Positions 34,508-44,200 of a stretch of 44,729 nt of DNA are shown here, piece by piece (the stretch's first letter is position 1; every line of letters starts with the position of its first letter). The notes under the pieces are model-generated. The model worked only from the letters and a program-made list of their open reading frames with translations. It did no database searches and was not told the origin of the DNA. The translations under genes were made by a program, and so were the position numbers. This DNA comes from an uncultured Granulosicoccaceae bacterium (GTDB lineage: Bacteria > Pseudomonadota > Gammaproteobacteria > Granulosicoccales > Granulosicoccaceae), in the NCBI GenBank assembly GCA_937951345.1, contig CALFCF010000089.1, positions 1 through 44,729 of the forward strand, in the 5' to 3' direction.

Positions 34508-35590
34508 TCAACGCGCACCGTCCTTCAGGGCATCAGCGATTGCTGTACCGCAGGTTGTTGTATCCGCACCCCCTGCTAAATCTGCGGTTCGCAGATCTTT
34601 TTCTGCAAGTACAACTTCAATAGCGGACACAATCGCAGCAGCAGCTTCCGGGTGGCCCAGATGCTCCAGCATCATTGCTCCCGCCCAGATCTGACCTACT
34701 GGATTCGCAATGTTTTTTCCGGCGATGTCAGGTGCTGAACCATGTACAGGTTCGAACAGAGACGGGAAGTGTCCATCCGGGTTGATGTTGCCGGAAGGTG
34801 CGATACCTATTGTGCCGGTACAGGCTGGACCCAGGTCTGAGAGTATGTCGCCAAAGAGATTGGATGCGACCACTACATCAAACCAGTCCGGATGAAGCAC
34901 AAACTGTGCGGCTAAAATATCGATGTGATATTTGTCGACTTTGATCTCGGTATACTTTTTGGACATAGCCTCTACGCGTTCGTCCCAATAGGGCATTGTG
35001 ATCGCAATGCCGTTAGACTTGGTTGCAGAGGTCAAATGTTTGCCGCGTTTTTTTGCGAGTTCAAAGGCGTACTTTAGAATTCGATCAACACCGTGACGGC
35101 TCATTACCGTCTCCTGCACGACGACTTCGCGGTCGGTTTCGGCAAACATACGCCCGCCGATAGCCGAATATTCACCTTCGGTATTCTCACGGACAATCAT
35201 CATGTCGATGTCGCCGGGACCCCGTCCGACCAGAGGTGACTGCACACCGGGCATTGAGCGCGCCGGACGTAAATTTACGTACTGATCGAACTCGCGTCGA
35301 AATTTTATAAGGGATTGCCACAGCGAAATATGATCAGGCACTGTTTCCGGCCAACCGACAGCACCGAAAAAAATTGCATCCGATGAAACAAGACGGCCTT
35401 TCCAGTCGTCAGGCATCATCTGACCGTTTGCAGTGTAATACTCGGCAGATGAAAATTCGTGATGATGAAACTTCAGGCCCAGCTCAAATCGTTCTGCAGC
35501 AACCTCCAGTACCCGCAAGCCTTCAGGGATGACCTCTTTGCCAATGCCATCACCCGGTATTACAGCGATATTGAATGCGTTTGATTTCAT
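34508..35590 (-). CDS. Tartrate/D-malate dehydrogenase (beta-decarboxylating family)
   Basis: 360 residues. NAD-dependent metal-requiring dehydrogenase of the isocitrate/isopropylmalate family. VIPGDGIGKEVIPEGLRVL begins the protein. VRENTEGEYSAIGGRMF, KSNGIAITMPYWDERV, NLFGDILSDLGPACTGTIG, GNINPDGHFPSLFEPVHGSAPDIAGK and WAGAMMLEHLG are close to TtuC/DmlA-type enzymes. These oxidise tartrate, D-malate or related hydroxy acids. Exact substrate is inferred. It lies upstream of the TRAP-TAXI permease gene's 3' end (same strand, 265-bp gap downstream of the permease), so the permease may bring in its substrate. Confidence 0.88.
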   Translation of the reverse strand: MKSNAFNIAVIPGDGIGKEVIPEGLRVLEVAAERFELGLKFHHHEFSSAEYYTANGQMMPDDWKGRLVSSDAIFFGAVGWPETVPDHISLWQSLIKFRREFDQYVNLRPARSMPGVQSPLVGRGPGDIDMMIVRENTEGEYSAIGGRMFAETDREVVVQETVMSRHGVDRILKYAFELAKKRGKHLTSATKSNGIAITMPYWDERVEAMSKKYTEIKVDKYHIDILAAQFVLHPDWFDVVVASNLFGDILSDLGPACTGTIGIAPSGNINPDGHFPSLFEPVHGSAPDIAGKNIANPVGQIWAGAMMLEHLGHPEAAAAIVSAIEVVLAEKDLRTADLAGGADTTTCGTAIADALKDGAR

Positions 35591-35855
35591 CTGGACATCT
35601 CTGGATATATAAAAAGCAAGAGCATTGCGAATAACAGGATACCCAAAATTAAAAACGGTGGATATGTTTAGGAAACCTGTATCTTATGCTTGCCTTTAGT
35701 GGTGAAATCGACAGGTAACTTGCGATTGTCTGTGCCAAGTCTATGTGATCAGCTCGGTGCGGTGCGCTGCCTTTTTTGTACGACGGCTCTGAAGCCCCTG
35801 GGGAACTGACTGCGTTTTATCGTGGTAAAGCAGCAACCAGCGAAGATGTGGGTGA

Positions 35856-37886
35856 CTAATTCATCCCCGACTTCAGAGCGCTATTTGAGTTTCGAAACTG
35901 AAAATAAAAAACAGGGAGCAGTAAAAGTAAACCGATACCCATAGTTGTGAGACCCGGGGCAATAAACAGTAAAGCAACAACACCGATATACCATCGTGTC
36001 ACCGTTTTCAGTGGTGCTAGAAGGTACCCTGAAAAAGCTACACCTAAAAATCCAATTCCGAGCATGGCGCCCGCCAATGTTACTGTAAACGCCCACCAGG
36101 TAAATCCGTCGGCAATCAACAACAATGCAGGCGAATAGACAAATACAAAAGGAACAAGCGCTTTAGCAATGCCCAGTCGAAAAGCTGTGTTACCCGTTTT
36201 GAATGGATTAGATCTGGCAATCCCGGCAGCGGCATAGGCCGCTAGTGCCACCGGTGGTGTTATGTCAGCCAGTACGCCGTAATAAAAAACGAAAAAGTGC
36301 GCGACGATGGGTTCAACACCCAGTATTTGAAAGGCACCGGCTGTCACCGATACAAGAATTATGTAAGTTGCAGTAGTTGGCACACCTGCGCCCATTACGA
36401 TACAGGCAATTGCCACCAAAACTAAGGAAAAAAACAAGGCCCACTGTTGCAGTTCGAAGTAATTAAAAGGCCACAGCGAGGAAAAGACGCCTGCTATGTC
36501 GTTGGCTGTTTGTATAACAATAGCGCCAATGCGAAAGCCCGAACCTGAAAGCGTAATAACGCCAACGATGATGCCGACACAAGCTGCTGCCGTTCCTATC
36601 GCTATCGTGCTTTTTGCTCCGGTCGCCAGTGCGTCCCACAACCCTGCAAGGGTAAGACGGTTAGTGGGTTTCAGGAACCCGACGACGACACAGGCAACAA
36701 TAGCGTTGACGCCGGCAAAATCGGGCGTTCGACCCGAAAAAATCGAGTACAGCAATACGATGAGCGGAATCGATGCCATCCAGTGCTCTTTAAGAACCAG
36801 CAACACTTTAGGGAGTTCTTCGGCAGACAAGCCTCTGAGTCCAAGTTTTTTTGCTTCCAGATGCACCATGACAAAGATGCCAAAGTAGTGAAGTAACGCA
36901 GGGAATAAAGCGGCAGCCAGAACATCGCGCAATGGAATGCCGAGGTAGTCCACCATGATGAATGCTGCAGCACCCATAACCGGTGGTGTAATTTGTCCTC
37001 CGGTTGATGCGGTTGCTTCGGTTGCTGCCGCGAAGTGTGGTGGATAGCCAACTTTCTTCATGGCTGGGATCGTGAGTGATCCGGTCGTAACGGTATTCGC
37101 AATTGATGAACCGGAGATGCTCCCCATAAAAGCCGAAGCGCATATCGCAACTTTTGCAGGCCCACCAGAATACCGGCCGGCCAACGCAGTCGCCATATTG
37201 ATAAACAGTGCGCCCAGACCGATACGGGTTGCCAGTACACCAAAGACGACAAAAAGAAAAACGTACTTGGCCATCGCACCTATTGCGATACCGTATATGC
37301 CTTGCGATCCGTAGATGCCATCGACAAAGCCTTTCCAGCTGACACCGGCATGAATGAGTGGTCCGGGTGCATAGCGCCCGAAGATCGCATAGACAACAAA
37401 AACAAGTGCAATCAAGGGGAGGGCAGGACCAATTGAACGACGGGCAGCTTCTAACGTGAACAGCAGGACTACCGACCCCATGAATGTATCAGTAGCATTC
37501 GGGTTTCCTGCACGCCTTGCAGCTTCTTCCAGCGGAACAAGCGGAAGGTACAGTGCCGCAGCTACGGCCAGCAGAGCGAGTACGATGTCGAAGATATGGA
37601 TGCCATCGACGCGGTACCAGGTCGGTTCTGGTATTTCAGTATGTGATTTACGAGCGCCAAACAGTAGAAAAGCCAGGCCCAACACAAAAGCGAGATGGAT
37701 ACCGTAACGCAATAGCTCGTTTGACGTGCCTAAACCCGCTTGATAGATGTGGTAGAGCGACATTGCCACGAGCAGGGCGCTGATAATTTTACCCATCGTT
37801 GATCCGATGGGTCGGAAGGCTGTCTCTACATCATACTTGCGCTCGATATCTTTTAGCGCATCACTGGACAGTTTCTCGTCTGTCAC
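35856..37886 (-). CDS. TRAP-TAXI transporter fused membrane subunit (4TM-12TM)
   Basis: 676 residues. The N-terminal ~190 residues hold the small DctQ-like four-helix part and the rest the large DctM-like part, the usual fusion for TAXI-type TRAP systems. FMGSISGSSIANTVTTGSLTIPAMKKVGYPPHFAAATEATASTGGQITPPVMG, here cited only by its ends FMGSISGS and ITPPVMG, marks the DctM core around residue 255-305. It uses the sodium gradient to import a carboxylate delivered by the binding protein. GTG 37886 is the only start before an in-frame TAA. It is 91 bp downstream of the binding-protein gene with an attenuator-like hairpin between. Confidence 0.92.
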   Translation of the reverse strand: MTDEKLSSDALKDIERKYDVETAFRPIGSTMGKIISALLVAMSLYHIYQAGLGTSNELLRYGIHLAFVLGLAFLLFGARKSHTEIPEPTWYRVDGIHIFDIVLALLAVAAALYLPLVPLEEAARRAGNPNATDTFMGSVVLLFTLEAARRSIGPALPLIALVFVVYAIFGRYAPGPLIHAGVSWKGFVDGIYGSQGIYGIAIGAMAKYVFLFVVFGVLATRIGLGALFINMATALAGRYSGGPAKVAICASAFMGSISGSSIANTVTTGSLTIPAMKKVGYPPHFAAATEATASTGGQITPPVMGAAAFIMVDYLGIPLRDVLAAALFPALLHYFGIFVMVHLEAKKLGLRGLSAEELPKVLLVLKEHWMASIPLIVLLYSIFSGRTPDFAGVNAIVACVVVGFLKPTNRLTLAGLWDALATGAKSTIAIGTAAACVGIIVGVITLSGSGFRIGAIVIQTANDIAGVFSSLWPFNYFELQQWALFFSLVLVAIACIVMGAGVPTTATYIILVSVTAGAFQILGVEPIVAHFFVFYYGVLADITPPVALAAYAAAGIARSNPFKTGNTAFRLGIAKALVPFVFVYSPALLLIADGFTWWAFTVTLAGAMLGIGFLGVAFSGYLLAPLKTVTRWYIGVVALLFIAPGLTTMGIGLLLLLPVFYFQFRNSNSALKSGMN

Positions 37887-37921
37887 GACTTTGTATTCAG
37901 TTGTGTTGGGTTAAGAAAAAA

Positions 37922-37945
37922 GGGCACTGAAAACTATCAGTGCCC
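37922..37945 (-). terminator. Attenuator/terminator between TAXI binding protein and permease
   Basis: GGGCACTGA and TCAGTGCCC pair perfectly. On the minus strand the stem is followed by TTTTTTC, and on the plus strand by ATCTTTTTTTT, so it can work both ways. Its place after the binding-protein gene would give more binding protein than permease. Confidence 0.85.
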
Positions 37946-37977
37946 ATCTTTTTTTTCTATTTCTTGATTTTCGATTG

Positions 37978-38991
37978 CTATTTGATCAGTCCGGCTTCTT
38001 TGTAGAAACGCTCAGCGCCGGGGTGTAGTGGCACACCGATACCATTAAGAGCTGTGTCAGGCGTAATGGTTTTGCCTTTGGCGTGACCAACGTCAAGTAG
38101 CTTTCTGGATTCATCGTTCCACAAGGCTTTTGTGATGTTGTAAATCAGCTCTTCGCTCTCACTGGCGTTGGTAAACCACTGCGCTCCGACAGAAACTGTT
38201 GAGACGCCTGCAACGCCTTCATAGGTGTCTGCGGGGATATCACTACTGGCGAAAAATCCGTATTTGTCGGTTAGTGTCTTGGCTCCGTCACCGTCAATCG
38301 GTACCAGCTTTATTTTGGCAGCTGATGCCAGTTCAACAATAGCGCCTGTTGGAAAACCGGCGACTACGAAAAACGCATCAATCTTACCGTTGCGAAGAGC
38401 TTCGGCAGCAGCGTTACCTTTCAGTGCTTCCGGTGAAATGTCGGAAGTGGTAAGTCCGTTAGCTTCCAGAATAAGGTTTGCATCAACGAATGTACCTGAA
38501 CCGGGTTCATCAAGTGATACCCGTTTACCCTTAAGATCGGCTACAGAATTAATATTGCTATCAGCCAGAGCGACGAGGTGAATGTGTTCTTCAAACAGAG
38601 CGGCAATCGTGCGTAAATCGGTGGCCGGTTTCTCTCCTTCCATGGTGCCTGTTCCAGTGTACGCCCAGTACGCAACATCTGATTGCGCAAAACCGGAGTT
38701 GCGCAAGCCGGAGACTATTGCATTGACATTGTCAACCGAACCACGTGAAGACACGGCTGATGCAATCAGATTGTCGACACCGCAGGATCCCCCCTGACCA
38801 CATTCACGTGAGCCTGGTGGTTTCGATATCGCGTTGGCAATAACGCCACCGACCGGGTAGTAGGTAAATGCAGTACCGCCGGTGCCGATAGTGAAAAATT
38901 TAATCTCTTGCGCTTGTGCAGAGAGCAGGGTTGCTATGGTAATAATCGATGCGGCTGTGATGGTTTTCAGCCATTTGCCAAAATGAGACAT
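37978..38991 (-). CDS. TRAP transporter TAXI-family substrate-binding protein
   Basis: 337 residues from ATG 38991, which has GGAGG 9-10 bases upstream; the longer frame to 39015 runs through that site. A signal peptide ends near LLSAQAQE. FFTIGTGGTAFTYYPVGGVIANAIS and the central SLDEPGSGTFVDANLILEANGL match TAXI proteins, which present glutamate, alpha-ketoglutarate or other carboxylates to the fused permease. The ligand is not readable. It is the first gene of the transporter pair and probably the main promoter-proximal product. Confidence 0.92.
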   Translation of the reverse strand: MSHFGKWLKTITAASIITIATLLSAQAQEIKFFTIGTGGTAFTYYPVGGVIANAISKPPGSRECGQGGSCGVDNLIASAVSSRGSVDNVNAIVSGLRNSGFAQSDVAYWAYTGTGTMEGEKPATDLRTIAALFEEHIHLVALADSNINSVADLKGKRVSLDEPGSGTFVDANLILEANGLTTSDISPEALKGNAAAEALRNGKIDAFFVVAGFPTGAIVELASAAKIKLVPIDGDGAKTLTDKYGFFASSDIPADTYEGVAGVSTVSVGAQWFTNASESEELIYNITKALWNDESRKLLDVGHAKGKTITPDTALNGIGVPLHPGAERFYKEAGLIK

Positions 38992-39720
38992 GGTCAAATT
39001 TCCTCCATTGATCATGGTTGTATTTACTTTGTTCAGCTTTGGTTATAGACGAGCAAATGAGCTGTTAATGTATCACGAAACAGCTGGGTATACGTGTGAA
39101 CGTGAATCACAGCCAGCTATGCCATGCCGGGCATCCGGCTACAGGACAGTGCCCTGTGGGACAGCCATTAAATATACCAGTAACGTTTTACCGTAAGCCG
39201 CTACCGGTCTAGCTTCTGCCTGATGAGTGCCTTAGAAGTGCTCTCGAATCTGCTGAGTGAGACAACACCAGATAAATTCTCATTATAATTTCGGTTTAAG
39301 CCATACTAAAAGTGCTACTGCTAGTCGTAATAGAGTGATTGCATAAATTCAGTAAACGAGTTGGCAACGATAGCAATGATTTTAAGTGGCTCTTTGGGGT
39401 AAATGTATGTGCTCAGCCCCGCTCGCACGGCATCTATCGAAACGTAAGCAGTGAATTGGTAATCGAGGAATGAAGCGTTTACGGGAACAGTGCGGACCGT
39501 GTGAGATAAACCCTGAGTGCCAAGCAGCTAAGGTAAAGAGGTAGAACGAATTTCTGTGTGGGTGCTGCAGCAATTTATCTTGATAGGTATAATTTTATTA
39601 TTCACCAGAATAACGGGCGTTAGATAATCTACGACAGCCGAAATTCATGCCTTTCGGCACCACTATATGCCTGCATAGCACATCTACCAGTTGCAGGGTC
39701 CGGGCTTGCAGCGACGGTAC
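38992..39720. other. Long intergenic region, no gene recognised
   Basis: About 730 bp between two minus-strand genes. Short frames here have no family signature. A 24-codon Cys-containing frame at 39470-39544 has GAGGA too close to its ATG to be convincing. The TAXI promoter should lie at the left end of this region, near 39000-39100. Confidence 0.5.
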
Positions 39721-40509
39721 TCAGGGGCACACATTTTCCGGTGACCAGTACCCTATTACAACGGAGGTTTCGTTAAGGCCGTCGTTGGCATTATTAAAAA
39801 TCACGCCAGTTTCAAATTCTAAAGAAGATTCACTACTCGGTAACTGACCCACAGATGCTCCAAATTGAACAATCGGTGCATCCTGCAGCGCTTGTGCAGC
39901 GCCGAATTTATACCGCCACAAACCATTGACTGTTATCTCCACGGGTTTTCCAACCACGTCTCTGACCTGAGCTCTTGTCATGCCAAGCTCAACACGCGCG
40001 GCAATGCGTCGCGCGGCCGTGACACAATCAGGTTGTTCGAATGAATGACCGAATGATGATCCCGGTGATATCAGCTGATTCGCATCAGAGATAAATTGTG
40101 CTTCCGTGCCGTCACACAGGGTATTGTCACCGCTCCAGGCGGTTGTACCAAACGAGACAACGGTTGTGGACGGCGCCAGATCCCACAAGGGATCAGCGGG
40201 AATATTTACACCAATATCAAATCCAAAGGTCCATACACCCTGAAAGATGTGCCGGGGTTTACCTGCTATAGCACGTATCTCGGCGGCGCTCATACCCAAC
40301 TCAACCTGCGGAGAAATACCGGTGGTCGGCTGATCGGACGAGATTACCTGGCTTGCCTCGAAACAGCCAAGTAACCGGTTGGAATTGCCGGTATTTTCAA
40401 AGAAAACAGAATCGTTACTACCCAAGCTTGATAATCCGGCGTTGGTAGACGAGTTTTCGCCGCATCCTGTTGTTAAGAGCAGCAGCAATATGGGTCCGTA
40501 GTACTTCAT
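39721..40509 (-). CDS. Lipoprotein with two BamE/SmpA-like repeats
   Basis: 262 residues. The lipobox LLLTTGCGE gives an N-terminal lipidated Cys. Two related segments follow: VELGMSAAEIRAIAGKPRHI..GVWTFGFD (about residues 68-97) and VELGMTRAQVRDVVGKPVEI..GLWRYKFG (about 171-201). These match the GMT..V...GxP..W.Y core of the BamE/SmpA fold. Four further Cys residues could form disulfides. It is probably a periplasmic or outer-membrane lipoprotein; the function is unknown. It is the last gene before the tRNA-derived attachment site and hence belongs to the host chromosome side. Confidence 0.75.
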   Translation of the reverse strand: MKYYGPILLLLLTTGCGENSSTNAGLSSLGSNDSVFFENTGNSNRLLGCFEASQVISSDQPTTGISPQVELGMSAAEIRAIAGKPRHIFQGVWTFGFDIGVNIPADPLWDLAPSTTVVSFGTTAWSGDNTLCDGTEAQFISDANQLISPGSSFGHSFEQPDCVTAARRIAARVELGMTRAQVRDVVGKPVEITVNGLWRYKFGAAQALQDAPIVQFGASVGQLPSSESSLEFETGVIFNNANDGLNETSVVIGYWSPENVCP

Positions 40510-40767
40510 AAAGCTCCCTTGTCACTGAGTTACGTGATTGGATTTGACGATATGTTACCAGATCTGCGGTTACAGTAGCTAAAGCAATTGTCGGCAACAA
40601 TATGATTAAATTCACAATGTGACCCTTTCCAAACTGGGATTGGGCTAACAACAGGTAACCCATATAACAACAGCAGTACATCCATACAATGTCTGAGTAA
40701 CGTTTTGCCTGGATCTTCTTGGATCTGAAGAATTACCAAACGTGGACGGACGCTGATGAATGCTGTT

Positions 40768-40791
40768 TGGCGTCCCGGGAGGGATTCGAAC
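40768..40791 (-). other. tRNA 3'-end fragment, candidate attachment site of an integrated island
   Basis: Read on the minus strand, this is GTTCGAATCCC..GGGACGCCA: a T-loop, T-stem half, acceptor half, G73 and CCA, as in a tRNA 3' end (tRNA-Arg is the best match from memory). The bases before it (TGATCA) do not pair as the 5' side of the T-arm, so no whole tRNA is present. Integrases that target tRNA 3' ends leave such a duplicated end at the far boundary. The orientation places the element to the right, with the intact tRNA beyond the window. Confidence 0.7.
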
Positions 40792-40829
40792 TGATCATTT
40801 AAGTGTCCGATCTTAGAAAGAAAACAAGC

Positions 40830-40860
40830 GGGGCTGCTTATTTATAGCCCCTTCTTTGTT
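40830..40860 (+). terminator. Hairpin with T-rich tail just inside the island
   Basis: GGGGCT (40830-40835) pairs with AGCCCC (40846-40851), followed by TTCTTTGTT. It lies 39 bp to the right of the attachment site. It may insulate the island from host transcription, though the T-run is interrupted. Confidence 0.45.
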
Positions 40861-40956
40861 CCCATAGCCCGTTGGGTTAACCAGAGCCATTTCATGGGCT
40901 TGCCCGGTTAATCGAACAAATTCTGAATATCAAGCAATATATTGTAATAAAACATA

Positions 40957-40977
40957 GGAGATGTTCCTCCGATCTCC
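40957..40977. promoter_or_regulatory. Inverted repeat upstream of the broken HTH gene
   Basis: GGAGAT and ATCTCC flank nine bases. It lies about 55 bp before the HTH remnant and could be an operator; no promoter boxes were fixed. The surrounding 40861-41030 contains a GGTTAACC palindrome and no gene. Confidence 0.3.
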
Positions 40978-41030
40978 CAAATGTTCTGAAATTCCCTTAT
41001 TCTCTCGGAAACGTCGTTCTGAGAAGCCCC

Positions 41031-41268
41031 ATGAGCGACCAGATATTTACCCTCAAGGAGTAGGCATTATTTAAAACTGGCCGAGAAAGCTACTTGTGGG
41101 CCAGCAGAAGCAGGCAAATTACCTGGATTTAAGGAGAGTGGAAGATGGCGCTTCAAGCAGTCCGACTTAGAACAATGGAACGAAGAGATCAACACAAACA
41201 AAAATGTGAAGGTGATTAGTCGGTGTTACTCGATAACCGAAATCAGAGACATGTCAGCGTCGAGTTGA
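41031..41268 (+). pseudogene. Frameshifted excisionase/MerR-type HTH (HTH_17) gene
   Basis: ATG 41031 opens MSDQIFTLKE and is then cut by TAG at 41061. In another frame from 41071 the protein continues YLKLAEKATCGPAEAGKLPG, then WRFKQSDLEQWNEE. Together these match the usual small HTH_17 DNA-binding protein (TLKEvAeYLKLaekT...GkLPgFKvGg.WRFkrsDle.W). The frame change and the odd TCGPAEA in place of the turn helix show decay. The second frame runs into the helicase start region and stops at 41266. Such proteins are common near the ends of tRNA-integrated islands, where they act as excisionases or regulators. Sequencing error is an alternative. Confidence 0.6.
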
Positions 41269-44200
41269 AAAAGCGATCGTTCGCAGGCTCAAGGCTGGCC
41301 GTTCTTTCGAGTTTGTTCACCATCTACGGTTATGCGGCCTTGAAAAAAGAGCTGGAAAAGCTTTCCGATAGCCGCTTGCTACTCACAGACTGGCAACTCC
41401 AGACCCTTCAATCGCTTGTCGGCTCCGAGGCCGAAGTGCGCCTAACCAATCAACTTAACCAACGCCGGGTTGCTGCAGAATGCGCCAAGTGGATTAGGGG
41501 GAAAGTAGATGTCAAGGCTAGTCGCGACTCGCATCAATCCAACCAAAACCTCATTCATCTGATGTGCAGCGATCGTGGGCCTGAGGATAGACAAGCTTTT
41601 GCTGTTCATGGCAGTGCGACATTGACGCCCACGGGGCTGGGTGAAGTTCGCTCGAATGGCCTGCAAATGAATACTGGTACTTCTGATGCGGAAACCACCC
41701 AGCAACTATTGGCTTGGTTTGATGGCATCTGGTCGGACGATACCAGAGTAACTGATATTCAAAACGAGTTGCTAGAACGGCTCGATTTTATCGCCGCCGA
41801 TCAGCCCGCCAGCTTCATCTACTACCTGACGCTCTACAATATATTCAAGGACTTTCTCGAAGACATCGATGAGGAGAACATCATTCGAAGTAAGACGGGT
41901 TTCAAGGAGACGTTAGTTTGGAACAAACTTTACAAGTTTCAAAAAGACGGTGTGCTGGGAGCTATCGACAAGCTCGAAAAGCACAACGGCTGCATCATCG
42001 CCGATAGCGTCGGGCTGGGTAAAACCTTCGAAGCCCTGGCAATCATCAAATATTACGAGCTACGCAATGACCGTGTGCTGGTTTTATGCCCGAAAAAGCT
42101 TCGTGACAACTGGACGATGTACACCATCAACGACAAGCGGAACCTGCTTGCTGGTGATCGGTTCAACTTCGACGTTCTGAATCACACGGACCTGAGCCGA
42201 CTGAAAGGCTTCTCAGGTGAAATCAATCTTGAAACGCTTAATTGGAGCAACTACGACCTAATTGTTATCGATGAGTCACACAATTTCCGCAACAACCCGA
42301 ACAAGGCTGACGGTGAGACTCGATACGAACGGCTTCTCAATGACATTATTCGTTCCGGTGTCAGGACTAAGGTCTTGATGTTGTCGGCTACACCTGTGAA
42401 TAACCGGATGAATGATCTGAAGAATCAGGTCGCATTCATCACTGAAAGCCGTGACGCTGCTTTTGAGGACGTCGGTATACGGAGTATCGATAGCACCCTT
42501 CGACTGGCTCAAAAGCAATTTAACCAATGGGTCAAACAGCCAGTAGAAAGCCGAACAACCGCGAACCTTCTGGATAGCATGAGCTTCGACTACTTCAAGC
42601 TACTGGATGTTGTCACCATTGCTCGGTCGCGGAAGCATATCGAAAAGTATTACGGCACCGCTGATATTGGAGAGTTTCCTGCAAGACTGCCGCCGAAGAA
42701 TATCTATGCGGATATTGATTTGTCCGACGAGTTTCCACCGTTACGAGAGGTAAACAAAACAATTCGCAGACTCTCGCTGGCAGGTTATTCACCGCTCAAG
42801 TTTGTGCGCAATGACAAGAAGGATGAATACGCACGGCGTTACGACAAGGCTGTTGGCGCGGGTGCTAGCGTCTTCAAGCAGATAGACCGTGAAGAAAGTC
42901 TGGTCCACCTCATGCGGGTGAACTTGCTCAAGCGCATGGAAAGTTCTATCCGCTCATTCAGGCTCACCGTTGACAAACTCAATAACCAGATCGCGGTGTT
43001 GCTTTCAAAGATCGAAGAGCACGAGGCAGGCCCAGGACATGAACAAGCTGATGCTCTCAGCATAGAAGATATCCACGATGTCGAGCTGGATTCACCTGAA
43101 TTGGAGCCGTATATGATTGGCAACAAGACCAAAGTACTCCTGCAGGACATGGATTTGATCTACTTCAAACAGGAACTTGAAGCAGATCGTGTATTGTTGA
43201 CCAGTATCGCGGAGGCAGCCAAAGAGGTATCAGCAGAGCGTGATGCCAAACTGGATCAACTCAAGGCCACCATAGCAGAAAAGGTCAGTAACCCACTCAA
43301 CGACGACAACAGAAAAGCCATCGTTTTCACAGCCTTTGCCGACACGGCGCAGTACCTCTATAGCCACTTGGCGGAATGGGCAAAGCAGGGCATGAACATC
43401 GACAGCGCTTTAGTCACGGGCAGCGGAACAAACAAAACAACATTGACTGAAATCGGCTCCGAGTTGAACAGCATTCTCTCTGCTTTCTCACCAGTTTCAA
43501 AGGAGCGGGACAAGATTGATCCGAACGCGACCGCGGAGATCGATCTGCTAATTGCCACCGATTGTATCAGCGAAGGTCAGAATCTACAGGATTGTGACAC
43601 GCTGATTAACTACGACATTCACTGGAATCCGGTCCGGATTATACAGCGCTTTGGCCGTGTGGATAGGCTCGGTTCCAAGAATGAGCAAATCCAGCTCATT
43701 AACTTTTGGCCAAACATGGAGCTGGATGAATATATTAATCTTGAGGCGCGTGTATCTGGCCGTATGGTGTTACTGGATATTTCCGCAACAGGTGAAGAGA
43801 ACGTTATCGACGAGAACGCCAAGGAAATGAATGACCTTGAATATCGTCGTAAGCAGCTCCAGCAATTGAAGGAAGCCGTTGTCGATTTGGAAGACATGGC
43901 GGGTGGTGTCTCAATTACTGACCTTACGCTCAACGACTTTCGGATGGACTTGTCGGACTACATGAATCGTAATCGTTTTGGAGCAAGCACTAAGACCCAG
44001 AATCTCAACGAGCTAGAGCGAGCGCCTGTCGGTTTATATGCCACGGTGACTTTGGATGCATCGCTCTCTGAACAGGGGTTGAAGCCTGGTGTGATTTTCT
44101 GTCTAAAGAATATTCGAACTGGCATACAGGCCGTTCAGGTTGACGATAACTATCCATTAGCTCCTTATTTTCTGGTCTACGTATCCGATGATGCTTTAAT

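Noticed and set aside
35776-35859. Short frame reading FLYDGSEAPGELTAFYRGKA before a TAA
   Set aside because: It looks protein-like and could be the tail of a lost gene, but it is only 27 codons with a stop shortly upstream and no recognised family.
39470-39544. 24-codon ORF with three Cys (MKRLREQCGPCEINPECQ)
   Set aside because: The purine-rich block touches the ATG, leaving no workable spacing. It is isolated in a long non-coding gap.
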